Assembly (NCBI RefSeq): GCF_023156385.1
Contig: NZ_JAKZAK010000012.1
Span: 62,001 to 126,000, forward strand
Source: Marinobacter xestospongiae
GTDB lineage: Bacteria; Pseudomonadota; Gammaproteobacteria; Pseudomonadales; Oleiphilaceae
Direction: 5' to 3'
DNA: 64,000 nt
Made by a program: the position numbers and the translations under genes. Below are positions 22,217 to 30,408 of the stretch, piece after piece. The notes under the pieces were generated by a model. The model had not been told where the DNA came from, ran no database searches, and worked only from the letters and a program-made list of their open reading frames with translations. The first letter of the stretch is position 1, and the number at the start of each line of letters is the position of its first letter.

Positions 22217-22921
22217 ATGACCCCGGAACGCCTTGCCCGCATCAAGCAGATTCTGGATACCCGCCAGCCCGATATCACGGTGTTGACGGATCAGGTCCAC
22301 AAGCCCCGGAACCTCTCGGCGATCATACGTTCCTGCGATGCCTTCGGGCTGGCCAGCATGCACGCGGTGTGGCCTTCCGAGGGCTATCGGGCGTTTCGCA
22401 AAACCGCCGGTGGCAGTTTCAACTGGGTCAGCACCCAAACCCACGCCACCATGGCGGACGCCGTGGATCACTTCCGTGGTCAGGGCAAGAAGCTCTATGC
22501 GGCGCAGCTGTCGGAGCGGGCGCTGGACTACCGGGAGGTGGATTACACCGTGCCCTGTGCGGTGATCATGGGGAACGAGGTGGATGGTGTCAGTGCCGGT
22601 GCTGCTGAGCAGGCGGACGAGCACATCGTGATCCCGATGATGGGGATGGTGGAGTCGCTGAACGTGTCAGCGGCCTGCGCCATCATCCTGGCGGAAGCCC
22701 AGCGTCAGCGCAAAGCCGCAGGGCTGTTCGACCGGCGCCGGCTGCCCGAGGAAGACTACCTGCGGCTACTTTTCAGCTGGTGCCAGCCGACGGTGAAGCG
22801 CTATTGCGATGACCGCAATCTGCCATACCCGCCGTTTGATCCCGAGACCGGAGAGCTGATCGATGGCGTCGGCTGGATGGAAGGGGTGCGCCGTCAGCGA
22901 CACCCCCACCTGGCTCCCTAA
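22217..22921 (+). CDS. trmH: tRNA (guanosine-18-2'-O)-methyltransferase TrmH
   Basis: SPOUT-family enzyme placing the 2'-O-methyl on G18 in the tRNA D-loop. It is 234 residues. N-terminal HKPRNLSAIIRSCDAFG includes the conserved Asn and Arg of motif 1; the SAM-binding knot motifs follow as CAVIMGNEVDGVS and IPMMGMVESLNVSAA. The ATG at 22217 gives the normal N-terminus MTPERLARIKQIL. The stop codon overlaps that of the convergent crotonase gene, so no intergenic terminator is possible there. Confidence 0.96.
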   Translation: MTPERLARIKQILDTRQPDITVLTDQVHKPRNLSAIIRSCDAFGLASMHAVWPSEGYRAFRKTAGGSFNWVSTQTHATMADAVDHFRGQGKKLYAAQLSERALDYREVDYTVPCAVIMGNEVDGVSAGAAEQADEHIVIPMMGMVESLNVSAACAIILAEAQRQRKAAGLFDRRRLPEEDYLRLLFSWCQPTVKRYCDDRNLPYPPFDPETGELIDGVGWMEGVRRQRHPHLAP

Positions 22922-23709
22922 CGGTCTGACCAGCTCGGTGCGCGTTTGTCCAGAAACGCGCAGATTCCCTCCCGCGCATCCTCCGCCTGGAGGTTGTCCG
23001 CCATCACCTTGGCGGTGTAGTCGTAGGCGTCCGCCAGCGGCAGTTCAAGCTGGCGGTAAAACGTCGCCTTGCCAATGGTCAGGGTGTGGCTGGATTTGCC
23101 GGCAATGGTCCGTGCCAGCTGCGTGGTGGCCTGCTCCAGCACCTGCTCGTCCACCACCCGGTTGACCAGACCAATCTGTTCGGCCCGGGGCGCGCTGATC
23201 AGCTCGCCGGTCAGCAGCATTTCCATCGCGTGTTTGCGGGAGACATTGCGCGACAGTGCCACCATGGGGGTGGAGCAGAACAGGCCGATGTTGACTCCGG
23301 GGGTGGCAAAACGGGCGCTGTCGGCGGCGACCGCCAGGTCACAGGAGGCCACCAGTTGGCAGCCGGCGGCGGTCGCGACGCCGGCGACCCGGGCAATCAC
23401 CGGTTTGGGCAAGTGCACGATCTGCTGCATCACCTTGCTGCACAGCTGGAACAGCGCCAACTGGGCGGCGTGCTGGTCGAGCTGCCCGCGGATTTCCCGC
23501 AGGTCGTGGCCGGCGCAGAACACCGGCCCGCTCGCGGCCAGGATCACCACCCGGGTGGCGTTGTCCGCGGCCACCTGTTCAAGCTGTTTCGACAGTGCTT
23601 CCAGCATCGCCATCGACAGGCTGTTGCGGCGTTCTGGCTGGTTGAGGGTCAGCGTGGTTACGCCCTCGTCCCGCTCGAGGGTGATCAATGGGGTTGCCTG
23701 GTCAGTCAT
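22918..23709 (-). CDS. Enoyl-CoA hydratase/isomerase-fold protein, ECHDC3-like, lacking both catalytic glutamates
   Basis: 263-residue crotonase-fold protein. The oxyanion-hole strands FCAGHDLREI (64-73) and GVATAAGCQLVAS (110-122) are present, so it should bind an acyl-CoA thioester. The two glutamates of classical hydratases (Glu144 and Glu164 in the rat enzyme) align with Gln118 and Gly138 here. The sequence around them (ATAAGCQLVASCD, FATPGVNIGLFCSTP) is close to the human ECHDC3 group, whose reaction is unclear. The start at 23709 follows AGGAGG. True hydratase activity is doubtful. No beta-oxidation neighbours are present. Confidence 0.9.
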   Translation of the reverse strand: MTDQATPLITLERDEGVTTLTLNQPERRNSLSMAMLEALSKQLEQVAADNATRVVILAASGPVFCAGHDLREIRGQLDQHAAQLALFQLCSKVMQQIVHLPKPVIARVAGVATAAGCQLVASCDLAVAADSARFATPGVNIGLFCSTPMVALSRNVSRKHAMEMLLTGELISAPRAEQIGLVNRVVDEQVLEQATTQLARTIAGKSSHTLTIGKATFYRQLELPLADAYDYTAKVMADNLQAEDAREGICAFLDKRAPSWSDR

Positions 23710-23886
23710 GGAGCCTCCTGTTGCCCCTGGCGTCGGCCCGACGCGCTTTGGGGTGTTCTTGTTGTCTGCGACCGCCACAGAGCGGCCCCGGACAGTATCG
23801 GTGACCGCTGTGAGACTGTCGAAACGACAAAAGTAGGAGGCGAAGCAAGTTGTCGGGAAGCAGCTCTGGAGAGTGTGGCAGGAAGA

Positions 23887-24900
23887 CTACTCCCGCTCTT
23901 CCAGATACCGTTGCAGCTGTTCCCGCAGCGCCTTGGGCAGGCGGGTGATGGTGAGGGCATCGCTGTCGCGGTCGTAGTAGATCGCCTGGTTGACCAGGTC
24001 GGAGGAGAACGAGACGCTCATGCCTCCGCCGGAGCCGGCGATCCGGACCAGTTTCTTGACTTTGCGGTGGTCGGGGTGGAGGACACCGCTTTCGGGCAAC
24101 TCGGCGGTCTGGGCGGCGAACTCCTTGAAACGTTCGGGCTGGTTCTCATCCAGGTAACCGGACAGCGCTTCGATTTCCACCGGCTCGCCCAGGGCGTGCT
24201 GCTCCTTGCAGAACTCGTAGGCGCGATTGCGCACCGCCCCGGCTTCCTCCGGTGCGCTGGTCTTGGCGAACGCCTCGACCGCATCGAGAAAGGTCAGGGT
24301 TTCCTTTTCCACATCCACCTGGTTGGTAAAGCCGCACAGCTTGATGAACAGCTCGCCGGGTTCGCCCGTGCCACGGCCATGCACCAGGGTGAGGTAGTTG
24401 TCGCCGGCGTTATCGCCGAGCCAGTCGTCCAGCTCGATACGGACCGCCAGGTTGAGCCGGGACAGGCTCAGGACGTCGGTGGCGTCCAGGGCCTGCTGGC
24501 TGTCAAAGCGCATGGCGCTGTCATTCTCGACAATCAGCAGGTAGATCACCTCGGCATCCGCCAGGGCCTCATGGACGATCATCAGATGGCCGTCGAATTC
24601 TTCCTGGCAGCCGTTCAGCAGCTCCTGCCACTGGCCGAACAGGCGATCGGTGAGGGCGGCGAAGGTCTGCTTCTCTTCCTGGTAGTCCTTCAGCCAGGCG
24701 CTGAAGGGGCACTCCCCCAGATCTTCCGAGAAGCGGCCGTACTTCTTGCCGGGCTTGCTGTTAAACAGCCGTTTCATCTGCTTGTGGAGGGCTTCGTAGT
24801 CGCCGCCGGGTTCCTGCAGTGCTGGTCCGGGCCGGACATGCGCCGGCTGGCCGGGCTGGTATTGGCTGGCGAACAGGGTGCGTAGTTGCTTGATGGCCAT
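23887..24900 (-). CDS. yejK: Nucleoid-associated protein YejK/NdpA
   Basis: 337-residue member of the NdpA (37-kDa nucleoid-associated protein) family, found with bulk chromosomal DNA; its detailed role is not settled. The ATG at 24900 gives the family N-terminus MAIKQLRTLFAS; a start five codons upstream is unlikely. Typical stretches are FSEDLGECPFSAWLKDY and the basic C-terminal ITRLPKALREQLQRYL. It is a single gene between a terminator-like hairpin (24927-24962) and the crotonase gene 177 bases downstream. Confidence 0.92.
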   Translation of the reverse strand: MAIKQLRTLFASQYQPGQPAHVRPGPALQEPGGDYEALHKQMKRLFNSKPGKKYGRFSEDLGECPFSAWLKDYQEEKQTFAALTDRLFGQWQELLNGCQEEFDGHLMIVHEALADAEVIYLLIVENDSAMRFDSQQALDATDVLSLSRLNLAVRIELDDWLGDNAGDNYLTLVHGRGTGEPGELFIKLCGFTNQVDVEKETLTFLDAVEAFAKTSAPEEAGAVRNRAYEFCKEQHALGEPVEIEALSGYLDENQPERFKEFAAQTAELPESGVLHPDHRKVKKLVRIAGSGGGMSVSFSSDLVNQAIYYDRDSDALTITRLPKALREQLQRYLEERE

Positions 24901-24926
24901 GCTGGATTCTCTCACTCATGAAACGG

Positions 24927-24962
24927 AGAAAGCCCCGGGGCTCATGGCCTGCGGGGCTTTCT
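24927..24962 (-). terminator. Terminator after cysN
   Basis: AGAAAGCCCCG and CGGGGCTTTCT form a perfect 11-bp inverted repeat between the cysN stop and the yejK start. On the minus strand the stem ends in TTTCT and is followed by CCGTTT, a weak T-tract, so it is a reasonable terminator for cysDN. Confidence 0.7.
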
Positions 24963-25007
24963 GCGGTGTCGAACGGTCGGCTGCTGGCCGTGGTCCGGGC
25001 GCTGGGG

Positions 25008-26666
25008 TCAGATGCGCTGATCCCGCACCAGCTCCTGAACCAGGCTGGAGACCGCTGCCGCGATGTCCTGCTCATTGTCGACGGCCAGGGAGGCGGATGC
25101 AACGTCCGAGCCCAGATTCACCGCCAGCGCAATCAGGCCGTGGGCCGTCAGCAGCTGGGCAACCCGTCGGCGCTCGTCGGCATCGCCGGCGTTCTCTTCG
25201 GAGACCACCACCGCGGTCTTGCCCTGATCGAACAGTGCCCGCTCCAGAGCCACCGCCAGCGCCGGGGCTTGCTTGCCGTTACAGCCAATGATGACCGGCT
25301 GCTGGGCCAGACGACGGGCACGCTCCTCGGCAGAGACCGGGGTGAGCAGATCGCTGTCCTCGGCGAGTCCGGCGATCATGCCGGCGCCGATGGTGACGTT
25401 GGTCAGCCGGTCGATGACGATGAAACTGCCGCTGGCGTGGTTGCGCTGGTAGGCGTCAAAGGCCACCGGCTGGCTCAGGGTCAGTTCGCACAGGCCGATC
25501 TCATTGAGCTGGAGCTGGCTCGGATTGGCCTGCTGCTCGAGGGTGTTGACGTCGGTCTGGTGATGAATCTGCTTGACCGTGCCGGAGGTGAAGGTCGGCC
25601 CCAGCTTGATGTCGTACAGCCGGCCGGTTTCCAGCGGGGCGTCGGTCATCCAAACAATGTTGGCGTTGAAGCGGTTGCCCACTTCCGGCTCGTCGTCCGG
25701 TTTCACCAGCATGTCGCCGCGGCTGACGTCGATCTCGTCGTTCAGCGTCAGGGTGACCGCCTGGTCGATGTAGGCTTCGTCCTGGCTGCCCTCGAACGTC
25801 ACCACCTCCTTGACCGTGGAGGTGCGTCGGGACGGCAGTGCCATCACGGTATCGCCCGGGCGGATCACACCGGAGGCGATGGTGCCACAGAAGCCGCGGA
25901 AGTCGAGGTTTGGCCGGTTGACGTACTGGACCGGGAAGCGGAAGTGCTCCAGGTTCTTGTCGCGGGCAACTTCGACGGTTTCCAGAATTTCCATCAGCGG
26001 CTGCCCGGTAAACCAGGGCGTGTTCTCGCTGCGGTTGACCACGTTGTCGCCTTCCAGGGCCGAGAGCGGCACGAAGCGGATGTCCTGCAGGCCGAGCTGG
26101 TTGGCGAACGCCAGATAGTCCTTTTTGATTTCCTCGAAACGCTGTTCGCTGAAATCCACCAGGTCCATCTTGTTGATGGCCACCACGATATGGCGAATGC
26201 CCAGCAGCGACGCGATGTAGGAGTGGCGGCGGGTCTGGGTCATGACGCCGTGGCGGGCGTCGATCATCAGGATCGCCAGCTGTGCCGTCGAGGCGCCGGT
26301 GGCCATGTTGCGGGTGTACTGCTCATGCCCCGGGGTGTCGGCGATGATGAACTTGCGCTTGTCGGTGGAGAAGTAGCGGTAGGCGACGTCGATGGTGATG
26401 CCCTGTTCCCGCTCCGCCTGGAGGCCGTCCACCAGCAGCGCCAGGTCCAGCTTCTCGCCGGTGGTGCCCATCTTGGCGCTGTCGCTCTTGAGGCTGGCCA
26501 TGTGATCTTCGTAGATCATCTTGGTGTCGTGGAGCAGCCGGCCGATCAGGGTGCTCTTGCCGTCATCCACGCTGCCGCAGGTCAGCAGCCGCAGCAGTTC
26601 CTTGTTTTCGTGCTGTTTCAGGTAGGCCTGAATGTCTTCAGCGATTAGGTCTGATTGATGTGACAT
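25008..26666 (-). CDS. cysN: Sulfate adenylyltransferase GTPase subunit with degenerate APS-kinase-like C-terminus
   Basis: GTPase that drives ATP sulfurylase (with CysD) to make APS from sulfate. The GTPase domain has GSVDDGKST (about 31-39), the switch II motif DTPGHEQY, and NKMD; beta-barrel domains follow to about residue 440. A stand-alone CysN is about 475 residues and a CysNC fusion about 630; this is 552. The last 95 residues (458-552) resemble an APS kinase N-half: a strand, a loop GCNGKQAPA where GLSGAGKST is expected, then a helix like ALEQALF. The P-loop Lys-Ser/Thr is missing and the domain is short, so kinase activity is not expected. cysD is 11 bases upstream. Confidence 0.95.
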   Translation of the reverse strand: MSHQSDLIAEDIQAYLKQHENKELLRLLTCGSVDDGKSTLIGRLLHDTKMIYEDHMASLKSDSAKMGTTGEKLDLALLVDGLQAEREQGITIDVAYRYFSTDKRKFIIADTPGHEQYTRNMATGASTAQLAILMIDARHGVMTQTRRHSYIASLLGIRHIVVAINKMDLVDFSEQRFEEIKKDYLAFANQLGLQDIRFVPLSALEGDNVVNRSENTPWFTGQPLMEILETVEVARDKNLEHFRFPVQYVNRPNLDFRGFCGTIASGVIRPGDTVMALPSRRTSTVKEVVTFEGSQDEAYIDQAVTLTLNDEIDVSRGDMLVKPDDEPEVGNRFNANIVWMTDAPLETGRLYDIKLGPTFTSGTVKQIHHQTDVNTLEQQANPSQLQLNEIGLCELTLSQPVAFDAYQRNHASGSFIVIDRLTNVTIGAGMIAGLAEDSDLLTPVSAEERARRLAQQPVIIGCNGKQAPALAVALERALFDQGKTAVVVSEENAGDADERRRVAQLLTAHGLIALAVNLGSDVASASLAVDNEQDIAAAVSSLVQELVRDQRI

Positions 26667-26677
26667 ATCCGGGTTCC

Positions 26678-27586
26678 TTAGAAATAACCTTCACGCTTTT
26701 TCTGTTCCATTGAGCCGGCGGAGTCATGGTCGATGACCCGGCCCTGGCGCTCGGAACTGGTGGCCAGCAGCATTTCCTGGATGATGTCCGGCAGCGTCTT
26801 GGCTTCGGACTCGATGGCGCCGGTGAGCGGGTAGCAGCCCAGGGTGCGGAAGCGAACCGATTTCATCATCGGGGTTTCGCCTTCCTTCAGGGGCATGCGG
26901 TCGTCGTCCACCATGATCAGGGTGCCGTCGCGCTCCACCACCGGCCGTTCCGCGGCGTAGTAGAGCGGCACAATGTCGATGTTTTCCAGGTAGATGTACT
27001 GCCAGATGTCCAGCTCGGTCCAGTTGGACAGCGGAAACACGCGGATGCTCTCGCCCTTGTTGACCTTGCCGTTGTAGATGTTCCAGAGCTCCGGGCGCTG
27101 GTTCTTCGGGTCCCAGCGATGGTATTCATCGCGGAAGGAGTACACCCGCTCCTTGGCGCGGGATTTCTCCTCGTCCCGGCGGGCGCCACCGAAGGCGGCG
27201 TCGAACTTGTACTTGTCCAGGGCCTGCTTGAGGGACTGGGTCTTCATCACGTCGGTGTGTTTGGCACTGCCGTGGGTGAAGGGACCGATGCCCTGCTTAA
27301 CCCCGTCCTCATTGATGTGGACAATCAGGTCGAGACCGTACTTGCTCACCTGCTTGTCGCGGAACTCGATCATGTCCTTGAACTTCCAGGTGGTGTCCAC
27401 GTGCATGAGCGGGAAGGGCGGCGTGCCCGGGTAAAAGGCCTTGCGGGCCAGGTGCAGCATGACCGCGGAATCCTTGCCGATGGAGTAGAGCATGACGGGG
27501 TTGTCAAACTCGGCGGCGACTTCGCGGATGATATGGATGCTTTCCGCTTCCAGCTGTTTGAGGTGGGTCAGGTTATAACTGGTCAT
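26678..27586 (-). CDS. cysD: Sulfate adenylyltransferase subunit 2
   Basis: Catalytic ATP sulfurylase subunit of the PAPS-reductase fold. At 302 residues it matches the family. The ATG at 27586 begins [17 protein letters not shown], the normal N-terminus. The PP-loop [12 protein letters not shown] is at about 35-46, followed by the typical [15 protein letters not shown]. The C-terminus holds RQGRVIDHD and the final KKREGYF shared by CysD proteins. It is co-transcribed with cysN. The upstream region has a -10-like TATAGT and a pair of exact 10-bp repeats, possibly binding the sulfur regulator CysB. Confidence 0.97.
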   Translation of the reverse strand: MTSYNLTHLKQLEAESIHIIREVAAEFDNPVMLYSIGKDSAVMLHLARKAFYPGTPPFPLMHVDTTWKFKDMIEFRDKQVSKYGLDLIVHINEDGVKQGIGPFTHGSAKHTDVMKTQSLKQALDKYKFDAAFGGARRDEEKSRAKERVYSFRDEYHRWDPKNQRPELWNIYNGKVNKGESIRVFPLSNWTELDIWQYIYLENIDIVPLYYAAERPVVERDGTLIMVDDDRMPLKEGETPMMKSVRFRTLGCYPLTGAIESEAKTLPDIIQEMLLATSSERQGRVIDHDSAGSMEQKKREGYF

Positions 27587-27627
27587 GGTGAGCGTGTACC
27601 GATTGCCGTGGGCGTGTGAATGCCGCA

Positions 27628-27688
27628 ACTATATCAGACTGGGCTGAGGCATAAGAAGGCGAGCAACTAGAGTTTACTGGCATAAGAA
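27628..27688 (-). promoter_or_regulatory. cysD promoter region with two GGCATAAGAA repeats
   Basis: On the minus strand TATAGT (27633-27628) is a -10 candidate 42 bases before cysD. The plus-strand decamer GGCATAAGAA occurs exactly at 27648-27657 and again at 27679-27688, 31 bp apart, about three helical turns. The first copy covers the place of the -35 box, where no good hexamer is seen, which fits an activator-dependent promoter. CysB is the obvious candidate, by context only. Confidence 0.45.
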
Positions 27689-27739
27689 TATGCCGGCTTA
27701 GGGGGCGGGTGAATAAGCTGCCGGCCTTGAAGGGCGGGA

Positions 27740-28138
27740 TCAGTGGCTACCCAGCAGCCTGCTGACGTAGCGGTCGACGTAGTCGTAACCGTTGTTCTCG
27801 ATGGCCTTGAACTGGATACCCAGGTGGAATTCGTCGCGGGACACCCGACGCAGGTGAACAATGTGGCCCTGGGCTTCCACCGCTACCTTCTGGCTGGCGA
27901 CTACCGGTACCGAGAAGCGGGTGGTGACTTCAATCCATTCGCCGGGCACCGGGGGGCGCTGGTGGGGGAGCAACTGGCTGACGGTGGCCATGTCGCACTT
28001 CAGCAGCAGGCCAGATCGGGACAGGTTGGCGGTGGCGCAGCTGCACTGGTCGCCGCTTGTCGTACACACCTGAACCTCCATATCCACATCGGCGCGTTGA
28101 TTGTGACGGAGGTTGGGTCGTGCGGAAGCGGTTTTCAT
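27740..28138 (-). CDS. PilZ-domain protein
   Basis: 132-residue single PilZ domain, a cyclic-di-GMP receptor fold. The binding motif RHNQR (RxxxR) is at residues 11-15 and NLSRSG ((D/N)xSxxG) at 38-43, so c-di-GMP binding is likely. No other domain is attached, so it should act by protein-protein contact. The ATG follows AGGAAC. It is divergent from rimO and downstream of, but probably separate from, cysDN on the same strand direction. No motility, alginate or cellulose gene lies nearby to name its target. Confidence 0.88.
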   Translation of the reverse strand: MKTASARPNLRHNQRADVDMEVQVCTTSGDQCSCATANLSRSGLLLKCDMATVSQLLPHQRPPVPGEWIEVTTRFSVPVVASQKVAVEAQGHIVHLRRVSRDEFHLGIQFKAIENNGYDYVDRYVSRLLGSH

Positions 28139-28300
28139 GACGGTTCCTGGTGACTGCGTGGTCTCGGTAACTTACTGAAGTGTATTGTTTCGCGGTATGG
28201 CCGGCAAGCACTGGAACTGACCTGGGTCAGTTTCTTTGGGATGTGTCTCACCGCTGCGGTAAACTCCGTCGTAATTCCAACGACGATACCCTGATGAGAT

Positions 28301-29647
28301 ATGACACAAAAAACCGAAACCCCCGAGGCCGGTAACGGCAAAGTCGGCTTTATCAGCCTGGGTTGTCCCAAGGCGCTGGTGGATTCCGAGCGCATCCTGA
28401 CCCAGCTGCGGCAGGATGGCTATGACGTGGTGCCCACCTACGAGGATGCCGACGTGGTGGTGGTTAACACCTGCGGCTTCATTGACGCAGCCAAGCAGGA
28501 ATCCCTGGACGCCATTGGCGAAGCCATCAGTGAGAACGGCAAGGTGATCGTAACCGGTTGCATGGGGGTGGAGGAGGATCGCATTCGTGATTCCCATCCG
28601 GGCGTGCTGGCGGTGTCCGGCCCCCATGCCTATGAGGAAGTGGTCGGTGCGGTACACCAGTACGTGCCGCCGAAGAAGGAGCACGATCCGTTTGTCGACC
28701 TGGTGCCGCCCCAGGGGGTAAAACTGACACCTCGGCACTACGCCTATCTGAAGATTTCTGAAGGCTGCAATCATCGCTGCACCTTCTGCATCATTCCCTC
28801 CATGCGCGGTGACCTGGTCAGCCGGCCAATCGGCGATGTGATGGACGAGGCCAAGCGGCTGGTGGATGCCGGTGTGAAAGAGTTGTTGGTGATTTCCCAG
28901 GACACCAGCGCTTACGGCGTCGACATCAAGTACCGCACCGGCTTCTGGCAGGGGCGACCGCTGAAGACACGGATGCTGGCGCTGTGCGAGGCGTTGGGCG
29001 AGCTGGGGGTCTGGGTGCGGCTGCACTACGTCTACCCCTATCCCCACGTGGACGACGTCATTCCGCTGATGGCCGAGGGCAAGATCCTGCCGTATCTGGA
29101 CATCCCCTTCCAGCACGCCAGCCCGCGGGTACTCAAGGCGATGAAGCGGCCGGCTCACGACAGCAAGACGCTGGAGCGGATTCGCAAGTGGCGGGAGATC
29201 TGCCCGGAGCTGACCATCCGCTCCACCTTTATCGTCGGATTCCCGGGGGAGACCGAGGAGGACTTCCAGTACCTGCTGGACTGGCTGGATGAGGCCCAGC
29301 TCGATCGGGTCGGTGCGTTCAAGTACAGCCCGGTGGACGGCGCGCCGGCCAACGAACTGGACGGTGCGGTGCCGGAAGAGGTGAAAGAGGAACGTCTGGC
29401 GCGGTTCATGGCCAAGCAGGCGGAAATCTCCGCAGCCCGGCTTCAGGCCCGTATCGGTACCACCATCGATGTGCTGATTGACGAGGTGGACGAGGAAGGG
29501 GCGATTGGCCGTTCCAAGGCCGATGCGCCGGAGATCGACGGCATGGTCTACCTCAATGGCGAAACCGCGCTGCAGCCGGGGCAGGTGGTGCAGGCGGTAG
29601 TTGAGCACGCCGACGAGCACGACCTCTGGGCCACGCTGGCGGACTGA
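28301..29647 (+). CDS. rimO: Ribosomal protein S12 methylthiotransferase RimO
   Basis: Radical-SAM enzyme that thiomethylates the conserved Asp of ribosomal protein S12. It is 448 residues, with the UPF0004 domain ([12 protein letters not shown] and [15 protein letters not shown], then GCMGV), the radical-SAM motif CNHRCTFC, and a C-terminal TRAM domain. These marks separate it from MiaB, which is also in this window. The ATG at 28301 begins MTQKTET. A strong terminator follows 38 bases after the stop. Confidence 0.97.
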   Translation: MTQKTETPEAGNGKVGFISLGCPKALVDSERILTQLRQDGYDVVPTYEDADVVVVNTCGFIDAAKQESLDAIGEAISENGKVIVTGCMGVEEDRIRDSHPGVLAVSGPHAYEEVVGAVHQYVPPKKEHDPFVDLVPPQGVKLTPRHYAYLKISEGCNHRCTFCIIPSMRGDLVSRPIGDVMDEAKRLVDAGVKELLVISQDTSAYGVDIKYRTGFWQGRPLKTRMLALCEALGELGVWVRLHYVYPYPHVDDVIPLMAEGKILPYLDIPFQHASPRVLKAMKRPAHDSKTLERIRKWREICPELTIRSTFIVGFPGETEEDFQYLLDWLDEAQLDRVGAFKYSPVDGAPANELDGAVPEEVKEERLARFMAKQAEISAARLQARIGTTIDVLIDEVDEEGAIGRSKADAPEIDGMVYLNGETALQPGQVVQAVVEHADEHDLWATLAD

Positions 29648-29684
29648 CGCCACCTCAAGCCTGGCGCTGACTCAACAATGAGAA

Positions 29685-29729
29685 CGCCAGGCCAGGGGCA
29701 AGCTGCCTCCTGGCCTGGCGTGCTTTTTT
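29685..29729 (+). terminator. Intrinsic terminator of rimO
   Basis: CGCCAGGCCAGG and CCTGGCCTGGCG form a perfect 12-bp stem with a 12-base loop, followed by TGCTTTTTT. The T-tract runs into the stop codon of the convergent carbonic anhydrase gene. Confidence 0.92.
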
Positions 29730-30393
29730 AGTCTTCCTTGACCCTGTCAATCACGTCCGAATAGAAGTCGTCGAACGCCCGGAATTCCAGGCTGTCCTGG
29801 CCGCAGCAACGGATTTCGCCGGACTCAATGTCGTACACCCAGCCGTGGATCTGGATTTTCTGGGTGGCCAGCTTGGCGGCCACTGCAGGGTGGGTGCGCA
29901 GATGCTGAACCTGCTGCAGCACGTTTTCCTCGATTGCCTCGTTGAGGTAGGCGCTGTCCAGACAGGCGTCGGTGGGGATGCTGTGACGTTCCCGCACAAT
30001 CTCCATCGCCGAGCGGCAGTGGCCCAGCCACTCCTTGACGTGGGGCAGCCCCTTGAGGGCCGGCACGTCCAGGGCACCCTTGATGGCGCCGCAGTCGGTG
30101 TGGCCGCAGACAATGATATGGCGCACCTTCAGCACCGCCACCGCGTACTCGATGGAGGCGGTCATGCCCCCGGTCTCGTTGCTGTGGGGCGGGATGATGT
30201 TGCCGGCGTTGCGACAGATGAACAGGTCACCCGGGCTGGACCCCGTCAGCAGGTTGGGGTCGATGCGCGAGTCCGAACAGGTAAAGAACAGCACTTCCGG
30301 ACTCTGTCCGCCCGCGAGGGCGCCAAACAGGTCCTTGCGTTCGGGGTAGACGTTCTTGCGGAAGTCCAGTACGCCGCGAACAATATGGTCCAT
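29728..30393 (-). CDS. can: Beta-class carbonic anhydrase
   Basis: Zinc enzyme interconverting CO2 and bicarbonate in the cytoplasm. It is 221 residues; the zinc ligands are Cys39 and Asp41 (CSDSR), His98 and Cys101 (HTDCG). The start MDHIVRGVLDFRKNVYPERKDLF is typical of the Can/CynT group. It lies 15 bases after pycB on the same strand, so it is most likely the third gene of the pyruvate carboxylase unit and supplies its bicarbonate. Confidence 0.96.
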   Translation of the reverse strand: MDHIVRGVLDFRKNVYPERKDLFGALAGGQSPEVLFFTCSDSRIDPNLLTGSSPGDLFICRNAGNIIPPHSNETGGMTASIEYAVAVLKVRHIIVCGHTDCGAIKGALDVPALKGLPHVKEWLGHCRSAMEIVRERHSIPTDACLDSAYLNEAIEENVLQQVQHLRTHPAVAAKLATQKIQIHGWVYDIESGEIRCCGQDSLEFRAFDDFYSDVIDRVKED

Positions 30394-30408
30394 TGATGAC
30401 TCCTTCTG

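Noticed and set aside
24918..26648. 576-codon plus-strand frame opposite cysN
   Set aside because: Shadow frame; cysN on the minus strand has intact GTPase motifs.
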